Assembly (NCBI RefSeq): GCF_023195895.1
Contig: NZ_JALPRK010000012.1
Span: 92,387-156,386, forward strand
DNA from: Paenibacillus mellifer
GTDB lineage: Bacteria; Bacillota; Bacilli; Paenibacillales; Paenibacillaceae
Direction of reading: 5' to 3'
DNA length: 64,000 nt
Shown here: positions 1 to 7,862 of the stretch, piece after piece
How the letters are laid out: every line of letters starts with the position of its first letter
How positions within the stretch are numbered: position 1 is the first letter of the stretch
Program-made: the position numbers and the translations under genes
The notes under the pieces: model-generated
Seen by the model: the letters and a program-made list of their open reading frames with translations, nothing else
Databases searched by the model: none
What the model was told of the DNA's origin: nothing

Positions 1-144
1 TGGGCGAAGGAAGCCCTTGGAGCGGTGACGGAGCAGGGGATCATCTCCGGATATCCGGATCGCACCATACGCCCTCAAGCCCAAGCGACTCGGGCGGAGG
101 CTGTGATGGTCATTGGTAGAATGATGAAAACGATAGAAGGATAA
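1..144 (+). CDS. S-layer homology (SLH) domain protein, C-terminal end only
   Basis: The window opens inside a reading frame that runs 47 codons to a TAA at 142-144. The visible residues are most of one SLH repeat: WAKEALGAV, then GIISGYPD and RAEAVMVIGRMM, matching the family pattern of a helix, a G-[IL]-[IV]-x-G-Y-x-D turn and a T/SRAE helix. SLH repeats hold exported proteins on the cell wall by binding secondary cell wall polymer, so this is probably the wall anchor of a surface enzyme or S-layer protein. The rest lies outside the window and its catalytic part cannot be named. A good terminator follows, so it is not co-transcribed with the GH92 gene. Confidence 0.85.
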   Translation, partial: WAKEALGAVTEQGIISGYPDRTIRPQAQATRAEAVMVIGRMMKTIEG

Positions 145-200
145 CCCACACTTGTCGATTCTCCTTCGAATTCCCAGCCTTCATATGCAATTTCAAAAGT

Positions 201-232
201 GAGCGACCTGCAAAGGTCGCTTTTTTGTTTTT
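201..232 (+). terminator. Rho-independent terminator after the SLH gene
   Basis: A perfect 7-bp stem (GCGACCT at 203-209 with AGGTCGC at 214-220) closes a GCAA loop and is followed directly by TTTTTTG. It separates the SLH gene from the GH92 gene. Confidence 0.85.
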
Positions 233-347
233 AGAGGGGGAAGCCCCTAAGAGAAATCGTAATCTACGCTAAAATTTGTGTACTATATGACATGATGAAT
301 ATATTATATATAATTGAAATAGTATTATGATTTTGGGAGGGATAAGC

Positions 348-2615
348 TTGAAGAACAAAATCGTTCATGCGGATCGGGATTGGGCATCGTACGTCAATAC
401 GAATATCGGAACGTTGTCCTACAAAACGTGGTCGACGTCTCCAACCGTACAGCTTCCTCATGGGATGATGGAGATCGATCCGGTCACCACACCGGGCATC
501 GGAGACAAGTATTTGGCGGATAAGATCTTCGGATTTTCCTTTGGGCCCGCAACCGTGACGGTTGCCGGCAGCCCTTTGTCCGATCGGCTGGAAGCGCTTG
601 CTTCTGCCTTCGACCATGATTGGGAGGAGACCCGGCCCTATAAGTATCGCGTCTTCCTGGAGGATCATGACATTGATGCCGAGATGACCGTGGCTCAGCG
701 CAGCGCTTACTTCCGCTTTCACTCCGTCGGGCCGGTCCATGTTATCCTCAACGGCGGCGAGACGACGCAAATTCACAAGCACGATGGCCGCGTGATCGAA
801 GGGGAACGCGCCAATAAAGGGCATGTTTGTTATTTTAGCTTGGAAATGAAAGAGGCCGCATCGTCATGTGGCTCCATCGAAAACAGCCCCGCCATCGATT
901 TGACCTATGAGCCGCAGCAACAGGAACAAACGATAGAATTGAAGGTAGGGATCTCCTACATCAGCTTGGAGCAAGCCCGGAAGAATCAACAGCAGGAGCT
1001 GCCGGACTGGGACTTCGAAGCCGCCGTTACCCGGGCCCGCGACGCTTGGAACCACGCACTTTCCGCGATCGAGGTGGAAGGCGGGACGGAGGAAGAACGG
1101 ACGATTTTCTATACGGCGATGTACCGTACGCTGCAACGGATGCGGAATATTACGGAAGATGGCCAATATTACAGTGGCTTCGACGGAAATGTCCACAAGA
1201 CGGAGGGGCGGGATTTCTACACGCACGACCAGCTTTGGGATACGTACCGCTGTGCCCGCCCGTTGCAGAGCCTTATCGAACCTCGCGTATTCGAAGATAT
1301 GGTGTACTCGTTGGTCCGCATGTACGAACAAGGCGGGTTGCTGCCGAAATTCCCTCATCCGGGCGGAGATCATGCGGTGATGATCGGCCATCATGCCGCT
1401 TCGCTTATTGCCGATGCCTGCGCGAAGGGGCTGGATAATATCCATGTTGAGAAGGCCTATGAAGGAATGCTTAAGGATTCGACGGAAATGTCCCTGATTC
1501 CCTGGCGGACGGTGCCGGCTACGGAATTGGACCGGGTGTACCATGAACAAGGCTGGTTTCCGGCACTCCCCGTTAGGGAGGACGCGAAGGTAGCGGATCC
1601 GGACGAGTGGAGAAAAAAGCTCTGGGACCTCGTCATGGAGAAGATGCCGAATCAGATCACCTGGGTCCCCGATGTTGGCGTCGACGAATGGGTGCCCGAG
1701 GTCGATCCTTGGCACCGTCGGCAATCCGTGTCCGTGACGCTGGAGCGAGCGTATGACGATTGGTGCGTCGCCCAAGTGGCCCGTAAGCTGGGGCGGGAAG
1801 AGGAAGCCGAGCTATTTCTTCAACGGGCAGGCAACTATCGCCATCTGTTCCGCCCGGACCTCGGGCTGATGGCGCCCAAGACGGCGGAAGGGGAGTGGGT
1901 CGAACCGTTTGATCCGAAATTGTCCGGCGGATTTGCCGGGGAGGGGTATTTTGCTGAAGTAAATAGCTGGATTTACACCTTCCATGTGCAGCACGATGTG
2001 GAGGGATTAATCCGGCTGATGGGCGGGAGAGAGGCTTTTGTTCAAAAGCTCGATGCATTGTTTACGGAGCAATACACGATGGAGAAGCCGTGGTTTCTCG
2101 GTCAGTTCCCCGACATGTCGGGACTGATCGGGATGTATGCGCATGGCAACGAACCTAGCTTTCATATCCCGTATTTATACAATTATGCCGGGGCCCCTTG
2201 GAAAACACAGCGGCGTGTACGCGATATCCAGCACCTGATGTATAACGCCGGACCGGCGGGTCTGTGCGGAGACGATGACATCGGTTCGCTGTCGTCCTGG
2301 TATGTATTTAGCGCTATGGGCTTCTATCCGGTGTGCCCGGGCCGGCCCGTCTATGACATCGGCAGCCCGATCTTCGAGAAGACGACGTTACGTGTCGGGA
2401 AGGGCCAAACCTTTGTTATTGAAGCGCGTCATGTCACCAAGGCGAACAAGTACATCCAATCCGCCGTCTTGAACGGGCAGCCGCATTCACGGCCTTGGCT
2501 GACCCATCAGGAACTGATGAGCGGAGGACAGCTTGTGCTGGAGATGGGGCCGAGACCGAACAAGGCATGGGGAAGCTCCCCGGAGGATGCCCCGCCTTCG
2601 ATGACTTCACATTAG
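348..2615 (+). CDS. GH92-family alpha-mannosidase, cytoplasmic
   Basis: About 755 residues, near the usual GH92 length. Family signatures are visible: YTAMYRTLQ, a long central (alpha/alpha)6-type region with TLERAYDDWCVAQ, and near the C-terminus CGDDDIGSLSSWYVFSAMGF, where the paired aspartates (Asp642-Asp643) match the catalytic-base region. GH92 enzymes are calcium-dependent inverting exo-alpha-mannosidases acting on alpha-1,2/1,3/1,4-mannosides. There is no signal peptide, so it probably acts on imported oligosaccharides. Start: an ATG at 327 is in frame but has no Shine-Dalgarno; TTG 348 has GGGAGG 7 nt upstream and is preferred. The GH32 gene starts 27 nt downstream, suggesting an operon. 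The linkage specificity is not readable from sequence. Confidence 0.85.
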   Translation: MKNKIVHADRDWASYVNTNIGTLSYKTWSTSPTVQLPHGMMEIDPVTTPGIGDKYLADKIFGFSFGPATVTVAGSPLSDRLEALASAFDHDWEETRPYKYRVFLEDHDIDAEMTVAQRSAYFRFHSVGPVHVILNGGETTQIHKHDGRVIEGERANKGHVCYFSLEMKEAASSCGSIENSPAIDLTYEPQQQEQTIELKVGISYISLEQARKNQQQELPDWDFEAAVTRARDAWNHALSAIEVEGGTEEERTIFYTAMYRTLQRMRNITEDGQYYSGFDGNVHKTEGRDFYTHDQLWDTYRCARPLQSLIEPRVFEDMVYSLVRMYEQGGLLPKFPHPGGDHAVMIGHHAASLIADACAKGLDNIHVEKAYEGMLKDSTEMSLIPWRTVPATELDRVYHEQGWFPALPVREDAKVADPDEWRKKLWDLVMEKMPNQITWVPDVGVDEWVPEVDPWHRRQSVSVTLERAYDDWCVAQVARKLGREEEAELFLQRAGNYRHLFRPDLGLMAPKTAEGEWVEPFDPKLSGGFAGEGYFAEVNSWIYTFHVQHDVEGLIRLMGGREAFVQKLDALFTEQYTMEKPWFLGQFPDMSGLIGMYAHGNEPSFHIPYLYNYAGAPWKTQRRVRDIQHLMYNAGPAGLCGDDDIGSLSSWYVFSAMGFYPVCPGRPVYDIGSPIFEKTTLRVGKGQTFVIEARHVTKANKYIQSAVLNGQPHSRPWLTHQELMSGGQLVLEMGPRPNKAWGSSPEDAPPSMTSH

Positions 2616-2642
2616 GATTTCGGTGAAAAGGAGAAAGGTGAC

Positions 2643-4037
2643 ATGACCTTAGGCAAGCCCATTTATCATTTTACCCCGCCTGCGAATTGGATGAACGATC
2701 CGAACGGACTTGTTTATCACGAGGGTCAATATCATTTGTTCTATCAATACAATCCGCATGGGGATCAGTGGGGAACGATCCACTGGGGGCACGCGGTGAG
2801 CACGGATCTGGTGCATTGGCAGCATCTGCCGATCGCGCTGGCACCGTCCACCGAGCTTGGCGAGGTGCATTGCTACTCCGGCTGTGCCGTGATCGATGAT
2901 CAGGGCGTGCCGACCCTGTTGTACACCAGCATTGGTGAGGGCGAGCGGAATGCCGAGACCGGCGCGGAGCATTGGATGGCCACCAGCCCCGATGGGCTGC
3001 GGACCTGGGTGAAGCCTGAAGCAAACCCAGTGTTAACCTCGGTTATTCACGGCAAGGATTTGATCGTTCGGGATTGGCGCGACCCTTATGTCTGGAAAGA
3101 AGAAGACCGTTGGCTGATGGTGCTGGGAGGAAGCGTCCAAGGTAAAGGCAACGCGTTATTGTACGAGTCGGCGAACCTGCGGGAGTGGACGTTCCTGCAT
3201 GTCCTACATACAGGGGAGGAAACCCTGTGGGAATGCCCGAACGCCTTCCGCCTGCAAGACAAAATGGTTCTGATCTACTCGCCAAGCGACAAGGTCAAGT
3301 ATCTTGTAGGTTCCATGGGAGAGGATCTGCGATTTGTGAAGGAGCAGGAGGGGGTTGTGGATCATGGCGGTTGGGAAGGGTATTATGCACCGCAATCCAT
3401 GTTGGCTCCGGACGGCCGCCGCATCTTGTGGGGCTGGCTCCCCGACAACGCGCGTGGCGAGATGACGGAGATCCAGGGATGGTCGGGGGTGCAATCGATC
3501 CCGAGAACCGTGGAGCTTCATCCAGCCAAGTACACGCTGATCATCAAACCGGTTGCGGAGCTTCAGGTGTTGAGAGAGAACCCGTTTGAGCTTCCAAAGA
3601 CCGTCCTGCCTCAAGGAGAACATGAGCTGGGGATCCAAGGCAAAGCTGTCGAAATCAAAGCGGAGTTTGAGCTGACCGGTTCGGAGACATCGTTTGGCTT
3701 CGAGGTATTCCGTTCGCCGGACGGGGAAGAACAAACCACGCTGAAGTTCGATGTAGCGCGAGGGCAGATTGTACTGGACCGCTCCCGATCCAGTCAAGCG
3801 GCGGGCGCTCATACTTGGGAACTCGTTGCCCCTTACGAAATGCGGCACCTTGAACAGCTTCGAGTTCACCTCTTCATCGACCACTCCATTGTTGAGGTGT
3901 TCGTCAATGACGAGCTTTGCCTGACGGGTCGAGTATACCCTCTTCGTGAGGATAGCGAGTCGATCCGGTTATTCATTCAGGAGCCAAACGTGACGATGAA
4001 GTCCCTCTCCGCCTGGAATTTACGCGGGATTTGGTGA
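2643..4037 (+). CDS. GH32 beta-fructosidase (sucrose/levan-type hydrolase), cytoplasmic
   Basis: 464 residues with the full GH32 catalytic set: WMNDPNG (nucleophile Asp19), WRDPYVW (transition-state Asp147) and ECPN (acid/base Glu197), followed by a C-terminal beta-sandwich carrying the DHSIVEVFVND motif typical of the family. The enzyme hydrolyses terminal beta-fructosides such as sucrose, sucrose-6-phosphate or levan/inulin fragments. It has no signal peptide, so it acts inside the cell. ATG 2643 has an AAGGAG ribosome binding site. It follows the GH92 gene by 27 nt. No PTS or permease gene is adjacent, so its transporter must lie elsewhere. Sucrose-6-phosphate hydrolase versus fructan hydrolase cannot be decided here. 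Confidence 0.9.
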   Translation: MTLGKPIYHFTPPANWMNDPNGLVYHEGQYHLFYQYNPHGDQWGTIHWGHAVSTDLVHWQHLPIALAPSTELGEVHCYSGCAVIDDQGVPTLLYTSIGEGERNAETGAEHWMATSPDGLRTWVKPEANPVLTSVIHGKDLIVRDWRDPYVWKEEDRWLMVLGGSVQGKGNALLYESANLREWTFLHVLHTGEETLWECPNAFRLQDKMVLIYSPSDKVKYLVGSMGEDLRFVKEQEGVVDHGGWEGYYAPQSMLAPDGRRILWGWLPDNARGEMTEIQGWSGVQSIPRTVELHPAKYTLIIKPVAELQVLRENPFELPKTVLPQGEHELGIQGKAVEIKAEFELTGSETSFGFEVFRSPDGEEQTTLKFDVARGQIVLDRSRSSQAAGAHTWELVAPYEMRHLEQLRVHLFIDHSIVEVFVNDELCLTGRVYPLREDSESIRLFIQEPNVTMKSLSAWNLRGIW

Positions 4038-4062
4038 AGAACTATCATTTCGGTTTTCGCTA

Positions 4063-4089
4063 TGTCACAGAATGAATCACCTCCTCGTT
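4063..4089 (+). promoter_or_regulatory. Candidate ECF41-type promoter of the CMD/AhpD-like gene
   Basis: TGTCACA at 4063-4069, a 16-nt spacer, then CGTT at 4086-4089. The ECF41 consensus is TGTCACA-N16-CGTC, so only the last base differs. It lies 40 nt upstream of the Shine-Dalgarno-start region of the target gene. The first 13 bases (TGTCACAGAATGA) are identical to the promoter in front of the sigma gene itself (5595-5621). Confidence 0.7.
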
Positions 4090-4128
4090 ATATTGTCGTA
4101 CGTGATCAAACAGGGAGGTAGATGAGTG

Positions 4129-4608
4129 ATGTCACAACGTATTAATTACATGCAACAATCCCCGGGATTCTTCAACAAATTGCTGGAATTCAGCGGGGCC
4201 GAGAAGGATAGCTCCATCGAGGAGAAGATTCGTCATCTCGTTCACATCCGAGCTTCGCAATTAAATGGATGCGGATTTTGCCTGGATATGCACGTGAAGG
4301 AGGCGAAAATCCACGGCGAAAGCGAGCTGCGCCTGTACCACATTTCGATTTGGCGGGAATCAACGCTGTTTAGCCCGCGCGAACGGGCGGCGCTAGCCTG
4401 GACTGAGATCCTGACCCAGTTGCCGGAGCATGGCGTGCCGGATGAGGTCTATAACCGCGTACGCGAGCAGTTGTCCGAACAAGAGATTTCCGATCTTACC
4501 TTCTCGATCATGGCGATTAATGCCTGGAACCGGGTTAACGTCGCCTTCAAAACCGTACCGGGCTCGGCCGACGCCGCCTTCGGATTAACGAAAGCGGGTC
4601 TGAGCTAA
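4129..4608 (+). CDS. Carboxymuconolactone decarboxylase / AhpD-like protein
   Basis: 159 residues, all-helical CMD fold. The AhpD-type thiol motif C-x-x-C-x-x-x-H is intact (Cys48, Cys51, His55 in NGCGFCLDMHVKEA), so a peroxidase or thiol-disulfide activity is more likely than a decarboxylase. Family members begin MSQRIN-, which supports ATG 4129 over the in-frame GTG 4126; GGGAGG lies upstream. It is convergent with the ECF41 sigma factor and is the typical COE partner (carboxymuconolactone decarboxylase, oxidoreductase or epimerase) of that sigma group. It is probably expressed from the ECF41 promoter at 4063-4089. The physiological substrate is unknown for the whole group. Confidence 0.85.
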   Translation: MSQRINYMQQSPGFFNKLLEFSGAEKDSSIEEKIRHLVHIRASQLNGCGFCLDMHVKEAKIHGESELRLYHISIWRESTLFSPRERAALAWTEILTQLPEHGVPDEVYNRVREQLSEQEISDLTFSIMAINAWNRVNVAFKTVPGSADAAFGLTKAGLS

Positions 4609-4633
4609 GAGGAAACCTCTGATGTGAATCAAA

Positions 4634-4674
4634 GAAGCACCAAGAATCCCTTGAGGACGCTTGGTGCTTCTTTT
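4634..4674. terminator. Bidirectional terminator between the CMD and ECF41 genes
   Basis: An 11-bp perfect stem (GAAGCACCAAG at 4634-4644, CTTGGTGCTTC at 4660-4670) with TTTT on the plus side and AAA on the other, located between two convergent genes. Confidence 0.85.
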
Positions 4675-5534
4675 CATTCTCCGAAATGTTGTAGTTTATC
4701 CGGGTTTCTGACCAGATAGATGTTGCGAATTTGCTGGTTCTCCACATGGAAAATTCCGACGGAATGAATCCCTTCCTCAGATCGAATCCGAAATGCCGGC
4801 TGCCCGTTCACCCCAATCACCTCGAAATGAATACCCTCGATCGTTGTGGCTTGCCGGAATGGACCCAGCAGGAATTGGGCCACCCGTTCTCGGGTTGGGA
4901 TCGGCTCGGCAGCGGCCAAGACTTTGCCTCCACCATCGGCGACAAGGACAACTTCTTGATCCAGGATGGATAAGATTTGTTGGAGATTGCCTTGTTTGAG
5001 CGCATTCAAGAATTGATGAACGTGTTCGGGCGCGGATCCCTCCGAAGCAACGAGCTGGTCGGGGTTCATCCCCATTTTCGCGTGGGCCCGACTGAGTAGT
5101 TTGCGGCAGTTCACTTCGCTCTTCTCCACCAGCTCGGCGATTTCCCGATACTCAAACCCAAGCGCCTCTCGAAGCACAAATATGACGCGCTCCGTTGGGG
5201 ATAACTTCTCAAGCAGAACAAGCATTGCGTAGGACAGAAGATCGTCGCGAACGACCCCCTCCATCGCATCCTCATTCAGGTTGTGCAGCGGCTCTGGAAG
5301 CCACTCCCCATAATATTGCTCCCGTTTTCGGCGTGCCGATTTATACAAATCCCGGCAGCGGTTCGTGACCATCTTGCAAAGATAAGCTTTCGGTTCCGTC
5401 AGCTTCTCCGGCGGGACATCCACAAGTTTCAAAAATACGTCTTGGACCACATCCTCCGCATCCGTAACGGATCCGGTCAGCTGGTAGGCGAGCTTAAAGA
5501 GCAGTCTTTTATATTTCTCGTAGAGCTCCTTCAT
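4674..5534 (-). CDS. ECF41-family RNA polymerase sigma factor with SnoaL-like C-terminal domain
   Basis: 286 residues, longer than classical ECF sigma factors. Region sigma2 (about 5-70, LTGSVTDAEDVVQDVFLKL) and sigma4 (about 110-165, REALGFEYREIAELV) are followed by a SnoaL/NTF2-like extension. Three ECF41 hallmarks are visible: WLPEP in the linker, VADGGGK in the extension and NPDKL close to the C-terminus. In this group the fused extension regulates the sigma factor and no separate membrane anti-sigma gene is present; none is seen here. GGAAGTGA precedes the ATG at 5534. A perfect ECF41 promoter lies upstream (5595-5621), so it is probably autoregulated. The only neighbour that looks controlled is the convergent CMD gene. 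Confidence 0.93.
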   Translation of the reverse strand: MKELYEKYKRLLFKLAYQLTGSVTDAEDVVQDVFLKLVDVPPEKLTEPKAYLCKMVTNRCRDLYKSARRKREQYYGEWLPEPLHNLNEDAMEGVVRDDLLSYAMLVLLEKLSPTERVIFVLREALGFEYREIAELVEKSEVNCRKLLSRAHAKMGMNPDQLVASEGSAPEHVHQFLNALKQGNLQQILSILDQEVVLVADGGGKVLAAAEPIPTRERVAQFLLGPFRQATTIEGIHFEVIGVNGQPAFRIRSEEGIHSVGIFHVENQQIRNIYLVRNPDKLQHFGE

Positions 5535-5594
5535 CTGTTCACTTCCTATCGGTTCCCCGTTTAATAACCTATGCAGAATAGGCCTTAATCATAA

Positions 5595-5621
5595 GACGAG
5601 TTACCGAGTCATTCTGTGACA
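5595..5621 (-). promoter_or_regulatory. ECF41-type promoter of the sigma gene (autoregulation)
   Basis: Read on the minus strand: TGTCACA (5621-5615), exactly 16 nt, then CGTC (5598-5595), a perfect match to the published ECF41 consensus. It lies about 60 nt upstream of the sigma start at 5534. Confidence 0.75.
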
Positions 5622-5735
5622 AAGGAATGGGATGTTCGAATTTTACAAGCCAATGCGCGTTTTGTGAATGTAGTCCTCGCCCAGCTCTCCCTAAAATAGG
5701 GGTGAAGCTTATTTTCATTTAAAGGAGGTTCATTA

Positions 5736-5749
5736 TGAAAGCGCTTTGA
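5736..5749. promoter_or_regulatory. cre-like CcpA site upstream of the CBM9-esterase gene
   Basis: TGAAAGCGCTTTGA matches the cre consensus TGWAANCGNTNWCA at 13 of 14 positions. It lies 123 nt upstream of the esterase start. It coincides with a four-codon ORF (ATG 5735, stop TGA at 5747-5749) that has an excellent AAAGGAGG ribosome binding site. Confidence 0.6.
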
Positions 5750-5871
5750 ATTTCGTCGGTGAGGGGGTATGCGAGCTGAAATCCGCCTGCGGGCGTTGGA
5801 AACGGCGAATGAATCGTGTGAATCCAGTGGAACCACCCGAAATCTATGACCGATTGAAGGAGGAGATCTTG

Positions 5872-7680
5872 TTGAAGAGAAAAACGAAGCGGTTCCTGCA
5901 ATCCTTAATGATGATGTTGATCGGCGTATCCTTGGTGTTGGCGAATGCTCCGGGTTCGTGGTCCGAGGCTTCTGCGGCACCCAATCCAGGCAAGCCTGCA
6001 CCGGGTGATAAGAGTGGACCGGATGCCCAGGGGAGAATGGTAGCCACCTTCGGTTCGCCCGTAATTGACGGCGATATCGACAAAGCCTGGAGTAAAGTGC
6101 AAACGGTTACACCTAAATTCCCTTCGGATCAAGTGGAGGCTTCCGCCACATTGAAGACTTTATGGGATGACCGCGCCCTGTATATCCTGGCTGAAGTCAA
6201 GGATAAGCATCTCTCCGCTGAGTCGGTAACGCCTTACATGCAGGATTCCTTGGAGATCTTCCTGGACGAGAATCACGATAAGACCCAGGAATATGGCATA
6301 GACGATTTGCATTTCCGCGTCAATTACGAGAATGCCCAGTCCGTGGACAACGGGAAGGTTGAACGCTTCTACACGGCTTCGAAACGAGTGGATGGCGGTT
6401 ATGTCATCGAAGCTAGGGTGGCCCTCCATTCCAAGCCGGAGAACGGAAAGGTGCTGGGCCTCGAATTGCAGATCAACGATGGGAAGGATGCAAATCGAAT
6501 CGGGACCTTGAATCTATTCGATTCGACGGGCAGCGCTTGGAATGATACGAGCAAATTCGGTGAAATCGTGCTCACGGGCAAGACCAAGGGGGATGTCAGC
6601 GGGGTCAATCCCTATGACCTTTTGAATCTAATCAAAAGCACGTTGATGCTGGACTTCACGCTTTATAAAAACTCTGGCGTGGTGACAGATGCTCTGATGA
6701 AGGTAGTGGCCACCAATGTATTGAACGACAAAAAGGCCACTCAACCCCAAATTGATGAGCAATACGCGGCGATCCAGACTGCGGTTAGCAAGCTGGAGAT
6801 GACAGAGGAAGCCGCGAATGAGAAATACTTCAAGGAAGTTCCCGACGCCTACCGAACCGAAAGCAACAAGCCGGGGACCATCGAGAGCTTGACGTACAAA
6901 ACACCGAATGTAACCGGCGGGATGGACGAGAAGAAGCTGAACGTTTATCTTCCGTACGGTTACGACGCGTCCGACTCCACGAAGAAGTATAATGTGCTTT
7001 ACTTGATGCATGGCGGCGGGGAGAATGAGAATTTGATCTTCGGCGGCCCCGGCCAAAGCAAGGAATTGAAGAAAATCATCGACCATATGGTCGCAAACGG
7101 CGACATTGAACCGATGATTGTGGTAACCCCTACCTTCTACGGCGGCAAGAATGACACAGCACTTTTCCACGAGGAATTAATCCAAACCGTGGTGCCGTTG
7201 GTGGAAACGAAATATCATACCTATGCGAAATCCGCCAGCTTGGACGATTTGAAGGCCTCCCGGGCTCATCGGGCGTTCGGTGGGTTCTCGATGGGTTCAG
7301 TGACGACATGGTATACCTTCATCCATAACCTCGACTACTTCAAATATTACCTGCCCTTAAGCGGGGACAGCTGGATATTGGGTCAAGGGGGCGGAGGCAG
7401 CAAGCCGAAGGAAACGGCAGAATATCTGGCCAAGGTCGCCAAAGATGCTGGATATAAACCACAGGATTACTATATTTTCAGTGCGACGGGCAGCTTGGAT
7501 ATCGCCTATCCGAACTTGAAGCCCCAGATCGACGCGATGAAGCAGCTCACCGATACCTTCATTTATTCGTCGGATCCGGCGAAGGGGAATTTCTACTTCA
7601 TCGTGGGCGATGGAGGTACGCACGCTTGGAACTGGGTGAACCAGTACATCTATGATATTCTGCCGGATCTGTTCAAATAG
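5872..7680 (+). CDS. Secreted esterase with N-terminal CBM9 domain (feruloyl/acetyl-xylan esterase type)
   Basis: 602 residues from TTG 5872, which follows AAGGAGG by 8 nt and gives a clean signal peptide (MKRKTKRFLQSL..., hydrophobic core, cut near ASAA). The reading frame is open further upstream to a TTG at 5746, but that leader does not look like protein. Residues about 50-230 are CBM9-like (IDGDIDKAWSKV, LWDDRALYILAEV, DSLEIFLDEN), close to the CBM9 of the GH10 xylanase at 35-38 kb. Residues about 330-600 form an alpha/beta-hydrolase of the CE1/esterase-D kind, with YLMHGGG oxyanion region, nucleophile Ser473 in GGFSMGS and His584 in GGTHAW. Likely role: removing feruloyl or acetyl groups from arabinoxylan outside the cell. 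The ester specificity is inferred. Confidence 0.8.
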   Translation: MKRKTKRFLQSLMMMLIGVSLVLANAPGSWSEASAAPNPGKPAPGDKSGPDAQGRMVATFGSPVIDGDIDKAWSKVQTVTPKFPSDQVEASATLKTLWDDRALYILAEVKDKHLSAESVTPYMQDSLEIFLDENHDKTQEYGIDDLHFRVNYENAQSVDNGKVERFYTASKRVDGGYVIEARVALHSKPENGKVLGLELQINDGKDANRIGTLNLFDSTGSAWNDTSKFGEIVLTGKTKGDVSGVNPYDLLNLIKSTLMLDFTLYKNSGVVTDALMKVVATNVLNDKKATQPQIDEQYAAIQTAVSKLEMTEEAANEKYFKEVPDAYRTESNKPGTIESLTYKTPNVTGGMDEKKLNVYLPYGYDASDSTKKYNVLYLMHGGGENENLIFGGPGQSKELKKIIDHMVANGDIEPMIVVTPTFYGGKNDTALFHEELIQTVVPLVETKYHTYAKSASLDDLKASRAHRAFGGFSMGSVTTWYTFIHNLDYFKYYLPLSGDSWILGQGGGGSKPKETAEYLAKVAKDAGYKPQDYYIFSATGSLDIAYPNLKPQIDAMKQLTDTFIYSSDPAKGNFYFIVGDGGTHAWNWVNQYIYDILPDLFK

Positions 7681-7708
7681 ATTCCGCAGGCATAATGGAT
7701 AAGCCGAG

Positions 7709-7742
7709 AGGCCTCTTGTCCTAGCGCGGCAGGAGGCCTTTC
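7709..7742 (+). terminator. Terminator after the CBM9-esterase gene
   Basis: A 10-bp stem (AGGCCTCTTG at 7709-7718 with CAGGAGGCCT at 7730-7739, one G-U pair) followed by a short TTC tract. The T-run is poor, so efficiency is uncertain. Confidence 0.6.
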
Positions 7743-7788
7743 ACGCGTATCGTCTAACCTTTTCTCTACTTCCGGTTGCGTTTTCAAA

Positions 7789-7818
7789 TTGTTCGGTACG
7801 GTAGACTATCGATATAAT
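7789..7818 (+). promoter_or_regulatory. Sigma-A-type promoter of the first kinase/regulator pair
   Basis: TTGTTC (7789-7794), an 18-nt spacer and a perfect TATAAT (7813-7818), 45 nt upstream of the kinase start. Confidence 0.5.
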
Positions 7819-7862
7819 GAGGGATGTGGGAGTTTACGGCATAAGAAGCGGGGGAACAGACG

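Noticed and set aside
5769..5849. A 26-codon ORF between the cre site and the esterase
   Set aside because: Its ribosome site is weak, it is not hydrophobic and it has no recognisable sequence.
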